Source: Actinomyces gaoshouyii
GTDB taxonomy: Bacteria; Actinomycetota; Actinomycetes; Actinomycetales; Actinomycetaceae
Length of the DNA stretch: 64,000 nucleotides
Reading direction: 5' to 3'
NCBI RefSeq assembly: GCF_002072175.1
Contig: NZ_MVIV01000004.1
Coordinates: 124,001 to 188,000, forward strand
In this document: positions 57,119 through 64,000 of the stretch, in pieces
How positions within the stretch are numbered: the first letter of the stretch is position 1
Layout of the letters: the number at the start of each line of letters is the position of its first letter
Notes under the pieces: generated by a model
Databases searched by the model: none
What the model saw: only the letters and a program-made list of their open reading frames with translations
What the model was told of the DNA's origin: nothing
Program-made: the position numbers and the translations under genes

Positions 57119-57124
57119 AGCATA
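57119..57124 (-). promoter_or_regulatory. -10 box of DAHP synthase gene, leaderless type
   Basis: TATGCT on the minus strand ends 7 nt before the GTG at 57111. Confidence 0.5.
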
Positions 57125-57487
57125 GGTCAGGGCGGAGCGGGCCCGACTCCCCCACCGCATGCCGGGATCAGGGCCCGCCCGGGCCGGACAGCCGCGCCCC
57201 GCCTTTGGAGCACCACGGCAGCGTCAGCCGATTACCGGCAGCGCGCTGAGACGCGGAGTCGCACGCTCGGAGGACACCTCAGGATTCAGAACGTTGGAAT
57301 CACGCGAAGCGATCTCGGGCCGTGGAGTCTCCCGTGCGCATTCGAGGCCCGAATGCGCACGCGGGATCTCGGGCGCGTGCAGCGCCTACGCCATTCCGAC
57401 GAGAAGTCGGAGCGCTCCCGCTGCAAGCGTGCGATTCCCACTCCGCTCACCTGAGATGTCACGCCCATGGGCGCCGAGAACGCGCCT
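57125..57487. other. intergenic region with palindrome and direct repeats
   Basis: No coding region is evident. A perfect 11-bp stem with a 5-nt loop (GTGCGCATTCG at 57334-57344, CGAATGCGCAC at 57350-57360) is flanked by the direct repeat GATCTCGGGC at 57311-57320 and 57365-57374. The layout resembles a small insertion with target duplication, but could be coincidence. Confidence 0.5.
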
Positions 57488-57524
57488 GGGGCCGGCGGCG
57501 CCGCAGCACGGCGCCGCCGGCCCC
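57488..57524 (-). terminator. strong terminator after PPi-type PFK
   Basis: GGGGCCGGCGGCGCC (57488-57502) pairs perfectly over 15 bp with 57510-57524 around a 7-nt loop, 45 bp beyond the stop of the minus-strand gene. No U-tract follows. Confidence 0.7.
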
Positions 57525-57569
57525 GAGTGGCGGTCCTGGCCGGTCCGGTCGGCCGGGCCGTCCCTGGCC

Positions 57570-58799
57570 TCAGTGCTCCGGGGCCGTGTCGGCCGGGGCG
57601 ACGGTCTGGCCGAGTTCGCTCATGAGCTCGGTGAACCAGGGCTGGGTGATGTCGAAGGGCTTGCCGCCGGCGATGCGCGGGAACGGGATGGCGCCCAGGG
57701 CGTCACCGTTCTCCTCGTCCTGGCCGATGACGCCCGACTCGCCGCGCAGGGCGCAGTCGACGGCGAGGTCGCACATCTGCTTGATGAGGGCGAGGTCCTC
57801 GGCGTTGGCGGCGGCGGCGCGCGAGTAGTAGCCGGACTTCTGGACCATGACCTTCTCAGCACCGATCAGCTCGGCGAACTGCCTCGCGAACCACTGGCCG
57901 GGGTTGATGGTGTCGAGCTTGACGTGGCCGAAGGGGTCGCGCTGGACCTCCTCGCCCTTGGCCTCCATCTCAGCGATGATCTCGGGCACGCCGGCGCCCT
58001 CGGACAGGAAGACGTTGACGTTGCCCTGCTCGTCCATGATCGCCTTGAGGCGCTCGGCCTCAGCGGCGATGTCGAGCTTGGCCTCGGGCAGGAAGACGGC
58101 GTGGACGTCCCAGCGCTCCTTGGTCAGGCCCAGCGAGGGGGCCCACTGCTTGGTGTCGAGCAGCTTGTGGTAGCGGCGGGCGGTCTCCGCGGTGAGGTAG
58201 CCGCAGTTGCGGCCCATGCACTCGTGGATGATGAGCATGCGCGGGTTGGAGCGGTGCTCGCCGATGACGTTGAAGGCGAATCCGGCGCCCTCCTCGGCGG
58301 CGGTCCAGGCGCCGAGGGATTGGCGGATCGGAACGACGTCGTTGTCGATGGTCTTGGGCAGGCCGACGACGGTGAGCTCGTAGTCGTTGTCGTGGAGGTA
58401 GGCGGCCAGGTCCGCGGCGGTGGTGTTGGTGTCGTCGCCGCCAATGGTGTGCAGGACGTCGACGCCGTCCTTGCGCAGTTGCTCGGCCGCGAACTCGAGG
58501 GGGTTCACGCCCTCCTCCACCAGGCCGCGCTCGACGAGGTTCTTGGCGTTGGTGAGCTTGACGCGGGAGTTACCGATCGGGGAGCCGCCGAACTCGCGCA
58601 GGAGGCCGGCGTTCTTGCGACCTTCGGCGTCGACGACGATGTAGTTTCCGGTGAGCAGACCGTGGTAGCCGTACTGGTAGGCGATGATCTCGACGTCGGG
58701 AGCGACCTCGGTGTAGCGCTCGATGAGGTCGCCGACGGCGGCGGAGAGGCAAGGGGCGAAGCCGCCCGCAGTGAGCAGGGCGACGCGACGGATCGTCAT
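57570..58799 (-). CDS. 6-phosphofructokinase, pyrophosphate-type
   Basis: A 409-residue PFKA-superfamily enzyme. The nucleotide site reads TIGGDDTN (119-125): the second Asp instead of Gly, together with LPKTIDND (147-154), is characteristic of pyrophosphate-dependent enzymes, which block ATP. It phosphorylates fructose-6-phosphate reversibly with PPi. PPi-dependent PFK is known from Actinomyces. GAAAGG precedes the ATG. A strong terminator follows the gene. Confidence 0.9.
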   Translation of the reverse strand: MTIRRVALLTAGGFAPCLSAAVGDLIERYTEVAPDVEIIAYQYGYHGLLTGNYIVVDAEGRKNAGLLREFGGSPIGNSRVKLTNAKNLVERGLVEEGVNPLEFAAEQLRKDGVDVLHTIGGDDTNTTAADLAAYLHDNDYELTVVGLPKTIDNDVVPIRQSLGAWTAAEEGAGFAFNVIGEHRSNPRMLIIHECMGRNCGYLTAETARRYHKLLDTKQWAPSLGLTKERWDVHAVFLPEAKLDIAAEAERLKAIMDEQGNVNVFLSEGAGVPEIIAEMEAKGEEVQRDPFGHVKLDTINPGQWFARQFAELIGAEKVMVQKSGYYSRAAAANAEDLALIKQMCDLAVDCALRGESGVIGQDEENGDALGAIPFPRIAGGKPFDITQPWFTELMSELGQTVAPADTAPEH

Positions 58800-58949
58800 C
58801 GTGGGCCTTTCGGTGAAGGTTGAGAAGTGACAGCCCTCATCCTAGCCGTGCGCGCTCGGAAGGCGCTGGCGCCGCTGGTCGCCGCTTCCCCGATCCCAGT
58901 CTCCCCCAGAGCGAAACCGTTGGCTCCAGCCACGGCGAGTAGAATAAAG

Positions 58950-58979
58950 TTACATTATGGCGGCCTGAATTACCATAAT
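58950..58979 (+). promoter_or_regulatory. promoter with overlapping dyad, possible operator
   Basis: TTACAT (58950-58955) and CATAAT (58974-58979) are 18 bp apart. The inverted repeat ATTATGG (58954-58960)/CCATAAT (58973-58979), with a 12-bp centre, overlaps both, as a repressor site might. It faces the small Tat-type lipoprotein gene at 59003. Confidence 0.5.
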
Positions 58980-59002
58980 CTCCACTTCTGAAAGTAGGTC
59001 CT

Positions 59003-59251
59003 ATGCACGCCCGGCGCTCCCAGATCGCGCTCCTCCCCTCTACCCCGCCCTCCCTGAGCCGACGCACGGCACTGACGGGGGCGGCCGCCCTTCCGGTGGC
59101 CGCGCTCCTCGCCGCCTGCTCGCCCGGTCAAGCGCCATCATCGGCCGGCGGCGCAGCGGCCGCTGACGCCATCCTGCCCACCTCAGCCGATGAGACCAGG
59201 GCCTTCGCCGTCCTGGCGGCCTGGGGAGCATCCCTGGCACTGGCCGCCTGA
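59003..59251 (+). CDS. short Tat-type lipoprotein, possibly truncated
   Basis: An 82-residue protein. SLSRRTALTG is a twin-arginine motif (R20, R21), and the hydrophobic region ends in the lipobox LLAAC with Cys39. Only about 43 residues remain after lipidation, ending TRAFAVLAAWGASLALAA. It may be a true small lipoprotein or the stub of a longer one. A good promoter (58950-58979) and GTAGG upstream of the ATG suggest it is expressed. Confidence 0.6.
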   Translation: MHARRSQIALLPSTPPSLSRRTALTGAAALPVAALLAACSPGQAPSSAGGAAAADAILPTSADETRAFAVLAAWGASLALAA

Positions 59252-59269
59252 GACCGATCGGCCCCGTCG

Positions 59270-60139
59270 TCAGCGGTCTCGGGACTCCGGGGTGGGCTCC
59301 TCGTCCGACTCGTCGCCATCGTCGGCCTCATCGGCGGGAGGCTCGGGGACGCTCACCTCGGGGGCGGGGCGGCCGCCGGGGGCCGCCACGGGACCGGCGG
59401 GGCGCGAACCGGCCTGCTGGGTCAGCAGGCGATCCGTGGCCTCCAGGGCCGTGATCTTCTCGGCGTCCATCAGCTTCTTCACATCCGCCGCATAGACGTC
59501 CACGTACTCCTGCCCCGACAGGGACATGAGCGCGTACATGACCTCGTCGGTGATGGAGCGCAGCACGAAGCGGTCGTTCTCCAGGCCCCGGTAGCGCGAG
59601 AAGTCCAGCGGCTCGCCCACCACGATGCCCACGCGGTGGCGCGTCGATGGGATGACCTGACCGATCGGCTGGGCGATATTCGAGCCGATCATCGCCACCG
59701 GGATGATCGGCGCGCCCGTGGCCAGCGCGATGCGCGCCACGCCCGTCTTGCCCCGGTACATGCGGCCATCGGGGCTGCGCGTGCCCTCCGGGTAGATGCC
59801 GAACAGCTCCCCCGCCCGCAACCGGTCGATCCCCGCCTGGAGGGCCGCCTGCGAGGGCTTGCCGCCCGAGCGGTCCACCGGGATCGTGCCCACGGCCGTC
59901 ATGAAGCGCTTGACCGCCCAGCCCTTGACCCCCTTGCCGGTGAAGTAGTCGGACTTGCCGATGAACGCCACCTCGCGGTCAATGAGCAGCGGCAGGAAGA
60001 ACGAGTCGATGACCGCCAGGTGGTTCGAGGCGAGGATCGCCGCGCCCTCGGCGGGAATGTGCTCCTCGCCCCTGATCCAGGGCTGGTAGAGCATCTCCAG
60101 GGCGGGGCCGGCGGCGGCCTTCATGCCTCGGTATCCCAC
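59270..60139 (-). CDS. 1-acyl-sn-glycerol-3-phosphate acyltransferase (PlsC family)
   Basis: A 289-residue acyltransferase. The catalytic SNHLAVIDSFF (H40, D45) and the phosphate-binding YPEGTRSPDG (E118-R121) are present. It transfers an acyl chain to lysophosphatidate in phospholipid synthesis, or to a related acceptor. The C-terminal 45 residues are acidic and Pro-rich. The GTG at 60139 follows AGGAGG; MKAAAGP five codons later is an alternative. Confidence 0.88.
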   Translation of the reverse strand: MGYRGMKAAAGPALEMLYQPWIRGEEHIPAEGAAILASNHLAVIDSFFLPLLIDREVAFIGKSDYFTGKGVKGWAVKRFMTAVGTIPVDRSGGKPSQAALQAGIDRLRAGELFGIYPEGTRSPDGRMYRGKTGVARIALATGAPIIPVAMIGSNIAQPIGQVIPSTRHRVGIVVGEPLDFSRYRGLENDRFVLRSITDEVMYALMSLSGQEYVDVYAADVKKLMDAEKITALEATDRLLTQQAGSRPAGPVAAPGGRPAPEVSVPEPPADEADDGDESDEEPTPESRDR

Positions 60140-60231
60140 GGGGGCCTCCTGCGCTCTCGTCTCCTACTGCTGGCGCTCGCATCCCCCACGCGCCCGGCGG
60201 GGCGCCCTTGGAGCGGCTGCACCACGAAGTC

Positions 60232-60237
60232 TAGCCT
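60232..60237 (+). promoter_or_regulatory. -10 box of DEDDh/GIY-YIG nuclease gene, leaderless type
   Basis: TAGCCT ends exactly 6 nt before the GTG at 60244. Confidence 0.5.
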
Positions 60238-60243
60238 CGCACC

Positions 60244-61983
60244 GTGCCCCCACCCACACGTTCCGCCGACGGCGCCCGCGATCCACGCGGCGCCGCCGTG
60301 ACCGCCCGCCCGTGGGTCACCACCGGGACGCAGGGCTCCTTCGAGGATATGGGCACACCCCTGCGCGAGGCGACCTTCGTCGTCGTCGACCTGGAGACCA
60401 CCGGAGCGGGCCCCGGAGCCCACGCCATCACCGAGATCGGGGCCGTCCGCGTGCGCGGCGGCATCGTCGACGACGAGTTCTCCACCCTGGCGAACCCCGA
60501 CGCGCCCATCCCCGCCCAGATCACGCTGCTCACCGGGATCACCAACGCCATGGTCGCCACCGCGCCGGCCCTTGAAGAGGCGCTCACCGCCTTCCTGGCC
60601 TGGTTCCGCCGGGCCCGCCCGGCCGGCTCCGGGGCCGCCGGCCCGATCCTCGTGGCGCACAACGCCCGATTCGACGTCGGCCACCTGCGCGGCGCCGCCC
60701 GCGCGCTGGACCTGCCCTGGGACGAGCCCCGCGTCGTCGACACCCTCGCCCTGGCGCGCAAGGCCTGGTCTCGCTCCAACGTCCCCAACCACAGGCTCGG
60801 CACCCTCGCCTCCTTCGTCGGCTCCCCCACCCGACCCACGCACCGCGCCCTCGACGACGCCCGCGCCACTGCCGACGTCCTCCACGCCGCCCTGGAGGCC
60901 CTCGCGCCGCTGGGCATCACCCACGTGGAGGACCTGGCCACCGCCGCGGACCCCGTTCCCGCCACGCGCCGCGCCAAGGCCCGTCTGGCCGACCCACTCC
61001 CCCACGCGCCCGGCGTCTACCAGTTCCACTCCCCCTCCGGGCAAGCGCTCTACATCGGCAGCGCCTCCGACCTCCACCGCCGCGTGCGCTCCTATTTCAC
61101 CGCCGCGGAGAAGCGCGGTCGCATCGCCCGCATGCTCGACACCGCCGTGAGCGTGCGCCACATCGAGACCCCCACCGAGATCGAGGCCCGCGTTCGCGAG
61201 CTGCGCCTCATCGCCGAGCTCGACCCGCCCCTCAACCGCCGCTCCCGCGCGCCCCAGCGCCAGCCCTGGCTGCGCGTAGCCCAGGGGAGCGGCGGCCTCG
61301 GCCCACGCCTGGCGCTGACAACAGCGCTGCCCACCGACGACGTATCCGAGGCCGTGGGCCCCTTCCCGTCCCGCGCGACCGGATTGGAGGCGCAGCGGGC
61401 CGCCGAGTCGGTCCTGCGGCTGAGCGCCTGGGACGGCACGGGCCCGCGCCGGGTCTCGGGCGATGACTCGCCCGCCGACGCCGCTACCGCGCGCCGGGCC
61501 CTGGCCGGACACATCGACCTCGTGGCCGCGCCCATCCTGGAGCGCGTGGCCGACCTGGCCGAGCGCGAGCGTTACGAGGAGGCGGGCGCGTGGACCTCCC
61601 GCCTGCGCTCGCTCCTGCTCGGCGCGCGCCGCGCGGAGGCCGCCAGGCCCCTGCTCGCCTGCCCGCACCTCATCGCGGCCAGGCGCCGCGAAACGGGCGG
61701 CTGGGAGCTCGTGGCCGTGCGCTGGGGACGGCTTGCGGGCTCGCTCGTCAGCCCGCCCGGCGCGGACCCGCGCCCCTACGTCGACGACCTGCGCGCCACG
61801 GCCCAGATCGTCGCCCGCCCCGAGCGCGTCGGGCAGGCAACTAGCGTGGAGGAGACGCTACTGCTGGCCTCCTGGGTTCTCGACGACGGCGCCCGCCTCG
61901 TCGAGGTCGACGCAGATCCCTCCGTCCTGGCCTGGCCCATCGGCGCCGCCGCCCGCCACCGACGAGTCATCGACTCGGGTTGA
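60244..61983 (+). CDS. DEDDh 3'-5' exonuclease fused to a UvrC-like GIY-YIG endonuclease
   Basis: A 579-residue nuclease. Residues 44-215 are a DEDDh exonuclease like the DnaQ proofreading subunit: VVVDLETTG (D49, E51), HNARFD (D144) and HRALDDA (H200, D204). Residues 257-340 are a GIY-YIG domain (GVYQFHSPSGQALYIGSASD) as in UvrC. The rest resembles the UvrC/Cho linker. The combination is known in actinobacteria and is probably used in repair. A TAGCCT box supports the GTG start. Confidence 0.88.
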   Translation: MPPPTRSADGARDPRGAAVTARPWVTTGTQGSFEDMGTPLREATFVVVDLETTGAGPGAHAITEIGAVRVRGGIVDDEFSTLANPDAPIPAQITLLTGITNAMVATAPALEEALTAFLAWFRRARPAGSGAAGPILVAHNARFDVGHLRGAARALDLPWDEPRVVDTLALARKAWSRSNVPNHRLGTLASFVGSPTRPTHRALDDARATADVLHAALEALAPLGITHVEDLATAADPVPATRRAKARLADPLPHAPGVYQFHSPSGQALYIGSASDLHRRVRSYFTAAEKRGRIARMLDTAVSVRHIETPTEIEARVRELRLIAELDPPLNRRSRAPQRQPWLRVAQGSGGLGPRLALTTALPTDDVSEAVGPFPSRATGLEAQRAAESVLRLSAWDGTGPRRVSGDDSPADAATARRALAGHIDLVAAPILERVADLAERERYEEAGAWTSRLRSLLLGARRAEAARPLLACPHLIAARRRETGGWELVAVRWGRLAGSLVSPPGADPRPYVDDLRATAQIVARPERVGQATSVEETLLLASWVLDDGARLVEVDADPSVLAWPIGAAARHRRVIDSG

Positions 61984-62046
61984 TGCGAGAAACTTCGGAT
62001 GATTTCGGCTGAGGAGTGGGGGATCCGGTCCGCCTCAGTCCTCCTG

Positions 62047-62499
62047 TCAGCCCGCCGCGACGACGCTGCCCCGGCGGGCGCGGAGCGCCGCGACGATGCC
62101 CTCCTGGAGGGCCAGTGGCTCCAGGGGCCGGGGAACGACGGCCTCCGCCTTGGACCAGGCGGCCAGCCAATCATCCTGGGGGCGGGCGGTCAGGAGCAGC
62201 ACCGGTGGGCGGCGGTCCATCTCGGTGAAGAGCTCGTGGGCCAGGCCCATGCCACCGTACTTCTTGACCTCGCCGTCGAGCACGAGCGCGTCGAAGGGCC
62301 TCCGGCCGGCCTCGGCCCGGTCCTTCATTGCCAGGCGCACGCCCTCGGCGGTAGCCGCCTCGAACCAGGTCACGAGCGGCATTCCCTTGGCGGGGCGGCG
62401 GCCGATGCCCTCGATGACCTCGCGGCGGACGTTGGCGTCGTCGGAGAAGACGAGGAGCTCGAGGCGGTCGGCGGCGCCAGGGGAGTCGATGGCGGTCAT
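62047..62499 (-). CDS. receiver-like (response regulator fold) protein
   Basis: A 150-residue single-domain protein. LLVFSDDANVRREV supplies the acidic pair, VLDGE the phosphoacceptor-like Asp75 and LLTARP the Thr position, but the conserved Lys of the KP motif is Arg124 (VPRPLEP). It has no DNA-binding domain. It may be a pseudo-receiver with altered phosphorylation or a protein-interaction module. GGAGG precedes the ATG. It lies alone between the exonuclease and sodA. Confidence 0.7.
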   Translation of the reverse strand: MTAIDSPGAADRLELLVFSDDANVRREVIEGIGRRPAKGMPLVTWFEAATAEGVRLAMKDRAEAGRRPFDALVLDGEVKKYGGMGLAHELFTEMDRRPPVLLLTARPQDDWLAAWSKAEAVVPRPLEPLALQEGIVAALRARRGSVVAAG

Positions 62500-62684
62500 G
62501 AGGTCCTCCGAAGGACGGTCTGGGCGGCAAGGCGTTCAGCGGTCAGTGTAATCACAGCCGGGCAGGGGTGCTCGACTACCCGCGCCCGGCTCGGCGACCT
62601 ACGATGGGAGCACATCCGGGACTTCAGTCCTAGCGCTTCGTCGCGCCGGGCTGGGTCCGCCCACCGACCTGAAAGGCACGCCGC

Positions 62685-63311
62685 ATGGCCGTCTACACCC
62701 TGCCCGAGCTCCCCTACGACTACGCCGCCCTCGAGCCCCACATCTCCGGGCGCATCATGGAGCTCCACCACGACAAGCACCACGCCGCCTACGTCTCGGG
62801 CGCGAACGCCGCGCTCGATGCCCTGGCCGCCGCCCGGGACGCGGACAACTTCGCCGCCATCAACCAGTGGGAGAAGGATCTCGCCTTCAACCTGGCCGGC
62901 CACACCAACCACACGCTCTTCTGGAAGAACCTCGCCCCGAACGCCGGCGGCGAGCCCGAGGGCGAGCTGGCCGAGGCCATCAAGGACTCCTTCGGCTCCT
63001 TCAAGCAGTTCCAGGCCCATTTCACCGCCGCCGCCCTGGGCATCCAGGGCTCGGGCTGGGCGATGCTGGCCTTCGACGTGCTGTCCGGCAAGCTGGTCAT
63101 CTTCCAGCTCTTCGACCACCAGTCGAACCTGCCCGCGGGCACCCTCCCCCTCTTCCTGGTGGACATGTGGGAGCACGCCTTCTACCTCGACTACCTCAAC
63201 GTCAAGGCCGACTACGTCAAGGCCATCTGGAACATCGCCAACTGGCAGAACGTCTCCGAGAGCCTGGCCCTGGCCACCGCCACGCGCTCCGAGATCCTCA
63301 AGGCATCCTGA
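62685..63311 (+). CDS. sodA: superoxide dismutase (Mn/Fe)
   Basis: A 208-residue SOD. Metal ligands H28, H76, D160 and H164 (DMWEHAFY) are in place. Around the active site, GWAMLAFD and DHQSNLP are consistent with the Mn-type group, but metal choice cannot be fixed from sequence. GAAAGG about 9 nt upstream of the ATG is a good ribosome site. TACGAT at 62600-62605 may be the -10 element, giving a leader of about 75 nt. A strong terminator follows. Confidence 0.95.
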   Translation: MAVYTLPELPYDYAALEPHISGRIMELHHDKHHAAYVSGANAALDALAAARDADNFAAINQWEKDLAFNLAGHTNHTLFWKNLAPNAGGEPEGELAEAIKDSFGSFKQFQAHFTAAALGIQGSGWAMLAFDVLSGKLVIFQLFDHQSNLPAGTLPLFLVDMWEHAFYLDYLNVKADYVKAIWNIANWQNVSESLALATATRSEILKAS

Positions 63312-63351
63312 GCCGCGCTGCGGGGCCCGACTGCGGACCCGGGCCCGGGAT

Positions 63352-63395
63352 GAGAAGGGCCCCGCGACCGATCGTCCGGTCGCGGGGCCCTTCTC
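63352..63395. terminator. bidirectional terminator between sodA and FKBP gene
   Basis: An 18-bp perfect stem (63352-63369 with 63378-63395) closed by an 8-nt loop lies between the convergent stop codons. The 3' side reads CCCTTCTCACCCTCCC on plus, partly pyrimidine-rich. Confidence 0.85.
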
Positions 63396-63443
63396 ACCCT
63401 CCCCTGAGCGGCGCTGCCACTCCCGGGTGAGTGGTGAAGCCGG

Positions 63444-64000
63444 TCAGAGGGCCTCGCCCAGGTCCATCACGTAGGCGAGCGATGGCGCCGAGCCGTCCGG
63501 GGCGGGCGGGGTCAGCACGATGACGCGTGATCCGGTGGGCACCCCTTCCAGGCCCTTGAGCTGGGCCGTCTGCACAGTCTGGAGGACGCCCTCCTTCCAG
63601 GTGGAGCCGGTCCGGGAGCCGTCCCATGTGGAGAAGGCGACGTTCGCCGCAGCGGTGGCACCCGCGGGCAGGGGCTGCCCCGTACCTCGGGCCAGCACGA
63701 TGACCTCGGGCGCGGTGGGCTCCGCCGTACCCGGGGCCACGCTGATCGTCGCCTCGGAGCCGAGCGCTCCGGTCACCGTGATCCCGCGGGCGGTCGCCGT
63801 CTCCTCGCCCTCCATGGTGGCCGTGGAGACGGCGGATTCGACATCTTGGGATGAGGCCTTCGAGACGATCTCGACGACGAACACCAGCGGGCCCTGGGGA
63901 GGCTTCCGCGCGGCGGCCTGCGTCTGGCCGCCGGTCATGCCCTGCCCGTAACCGAGCTCCGGCGGGATCGACATGAGCACGCGCTCGCCAACCCTGTGGC
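63444..64000 (-). CDS. FKBP-type peptidyl-prolyl isomerase, partial (N-terminus outside window)
   Basis: Only the 3' part is in the window. It enters with VGERVLMSIPPELGYG, the end of an FKBP domain, followed by VFVVEIVSKASS, and then a second FKBP-like domain (ARGTGQPLPAGATAAANVAFSTWDGS to LAYVMDLGEAL). Tandem FKBP domains in a secreted lipoprotein are common in actinobacteria and act as proline isomerases or chaperones outside the cell. The apparent start at 63980 is internal, so the gene continues beyond 64000. Confidence 0.85.
   Translation of the reverse strand, partial: HRVGERVLMSIPPELGYGQGMTGGQTQAAARKPPQGPLVFVVEIVSKASSQDVESAVSTATMEGEETATARGITVTGALGSEATISVAPGTAEPTAPEVIVLARGTGQPLPAGATAAANVAFSTWDGSRTGSTWKEGVLQTVQTAQLKGLEGVPTGSRVIVLTPPAPDGSAPSLAYVMDLGEAL

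Overview
The window is high-GC DNA from an actinobacterium, most likely Actinomyces or a close relative in the Actinomycetaceae. Support comes from the septation protein SepH, the DUF3710/DUF4193/DUF3159 cluster, the CeoB/CeoC Trk pair, a PASTA-domain kinase, the ImuA'/ImuB/DnaE2 mutasome, a pyrophosphate-type phosphofructokinase, and about 20 promoters that look leaderless. It reads as ordinary chromosome: I see no phage, plasmid, insertion sequence, rRNA or CRISPR. This placement is inferred from gene content.

Layout. 1-12 kb: an efflux pump, a site-2 protease, a RecB-like nuclease, a thiosulfate-uptake pair (YeeE/YedE plus TusA-like) behind a cysteine-containing leader ORF with hairpins, an aldo/keto reductase, an FAD oxidoreductase, an acetyltransferase fused to a nucleotide pyrophosphohydrolase, a second MFS transporter and a DUF805 protein. 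12-23 kb: tRNA-Leu(GAG), a hexose-phosphate mutarotase, an AI-2E-type exporter, then the SOS mutagenesis genes dnaE2 and imuA-imuB on the minus strand with LexA-type boxes. A lysine-type permease and a PAP2 phosphatase lie between them on the plus strand. 23-38 kb: a PEBP/SDR pair, TrmL, aconitase, then the conserved actinobacterial block of RNA methyltransferase, APC permease, ceoB, ceoC, DUF3159, OB-fold protein, DUF3710, DUF4193 and sepH. 38-46 kb: the topoisomerase IV genes parC and parE face each other around a decayed amidohydrolase gene and a double-GNAT acetyltransferase. 46-64 kb: the primary sigma factor, a polyprenyl synthase, a PASTA kinase, a 1094-residue alpha-solenoid protein, DAHP synthase, PPi-type PFK, PlsC, a DEDDh/GIY-YIG nuclease, a receiver-like protein, superoxide dismutase and the 3' part of an FKBP isomerase.

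Main observations. (1) The primary sigma factor carries, between its acidic N-terminus and region 1.2, about 100 residues that read like the first coils of a right-handed parallel beta-helix protein. I know of no described sigma factor with this. (2) The thiosulfate-uptake operon has a 27-codon leader ORF with two Cys codons and mutually exclusive RNA pairings, which suggests cysteine-responsive attenuation. (3) About 20 genes have a TANNNT-like box ending 6-8 nt (mostly exactly 6) before the start codon, implying widespread leaderless transcription. (4) Several non-coding inverted repeats are not explained by simple terminators.

How the genes work together: dnaE2/imuA/imuB form a damage-inducible translesion module; YeeE and the TusA-like protein import and pass on sulfur; CeoB/CeoC gate potassium uptake; parC/parE decatenate chromosomes; sepH, the PASTA kinase and the polyprenyl synthase relate to division and envelope growth; PPi-PFK and aconitase belong to central carbon metabolism.
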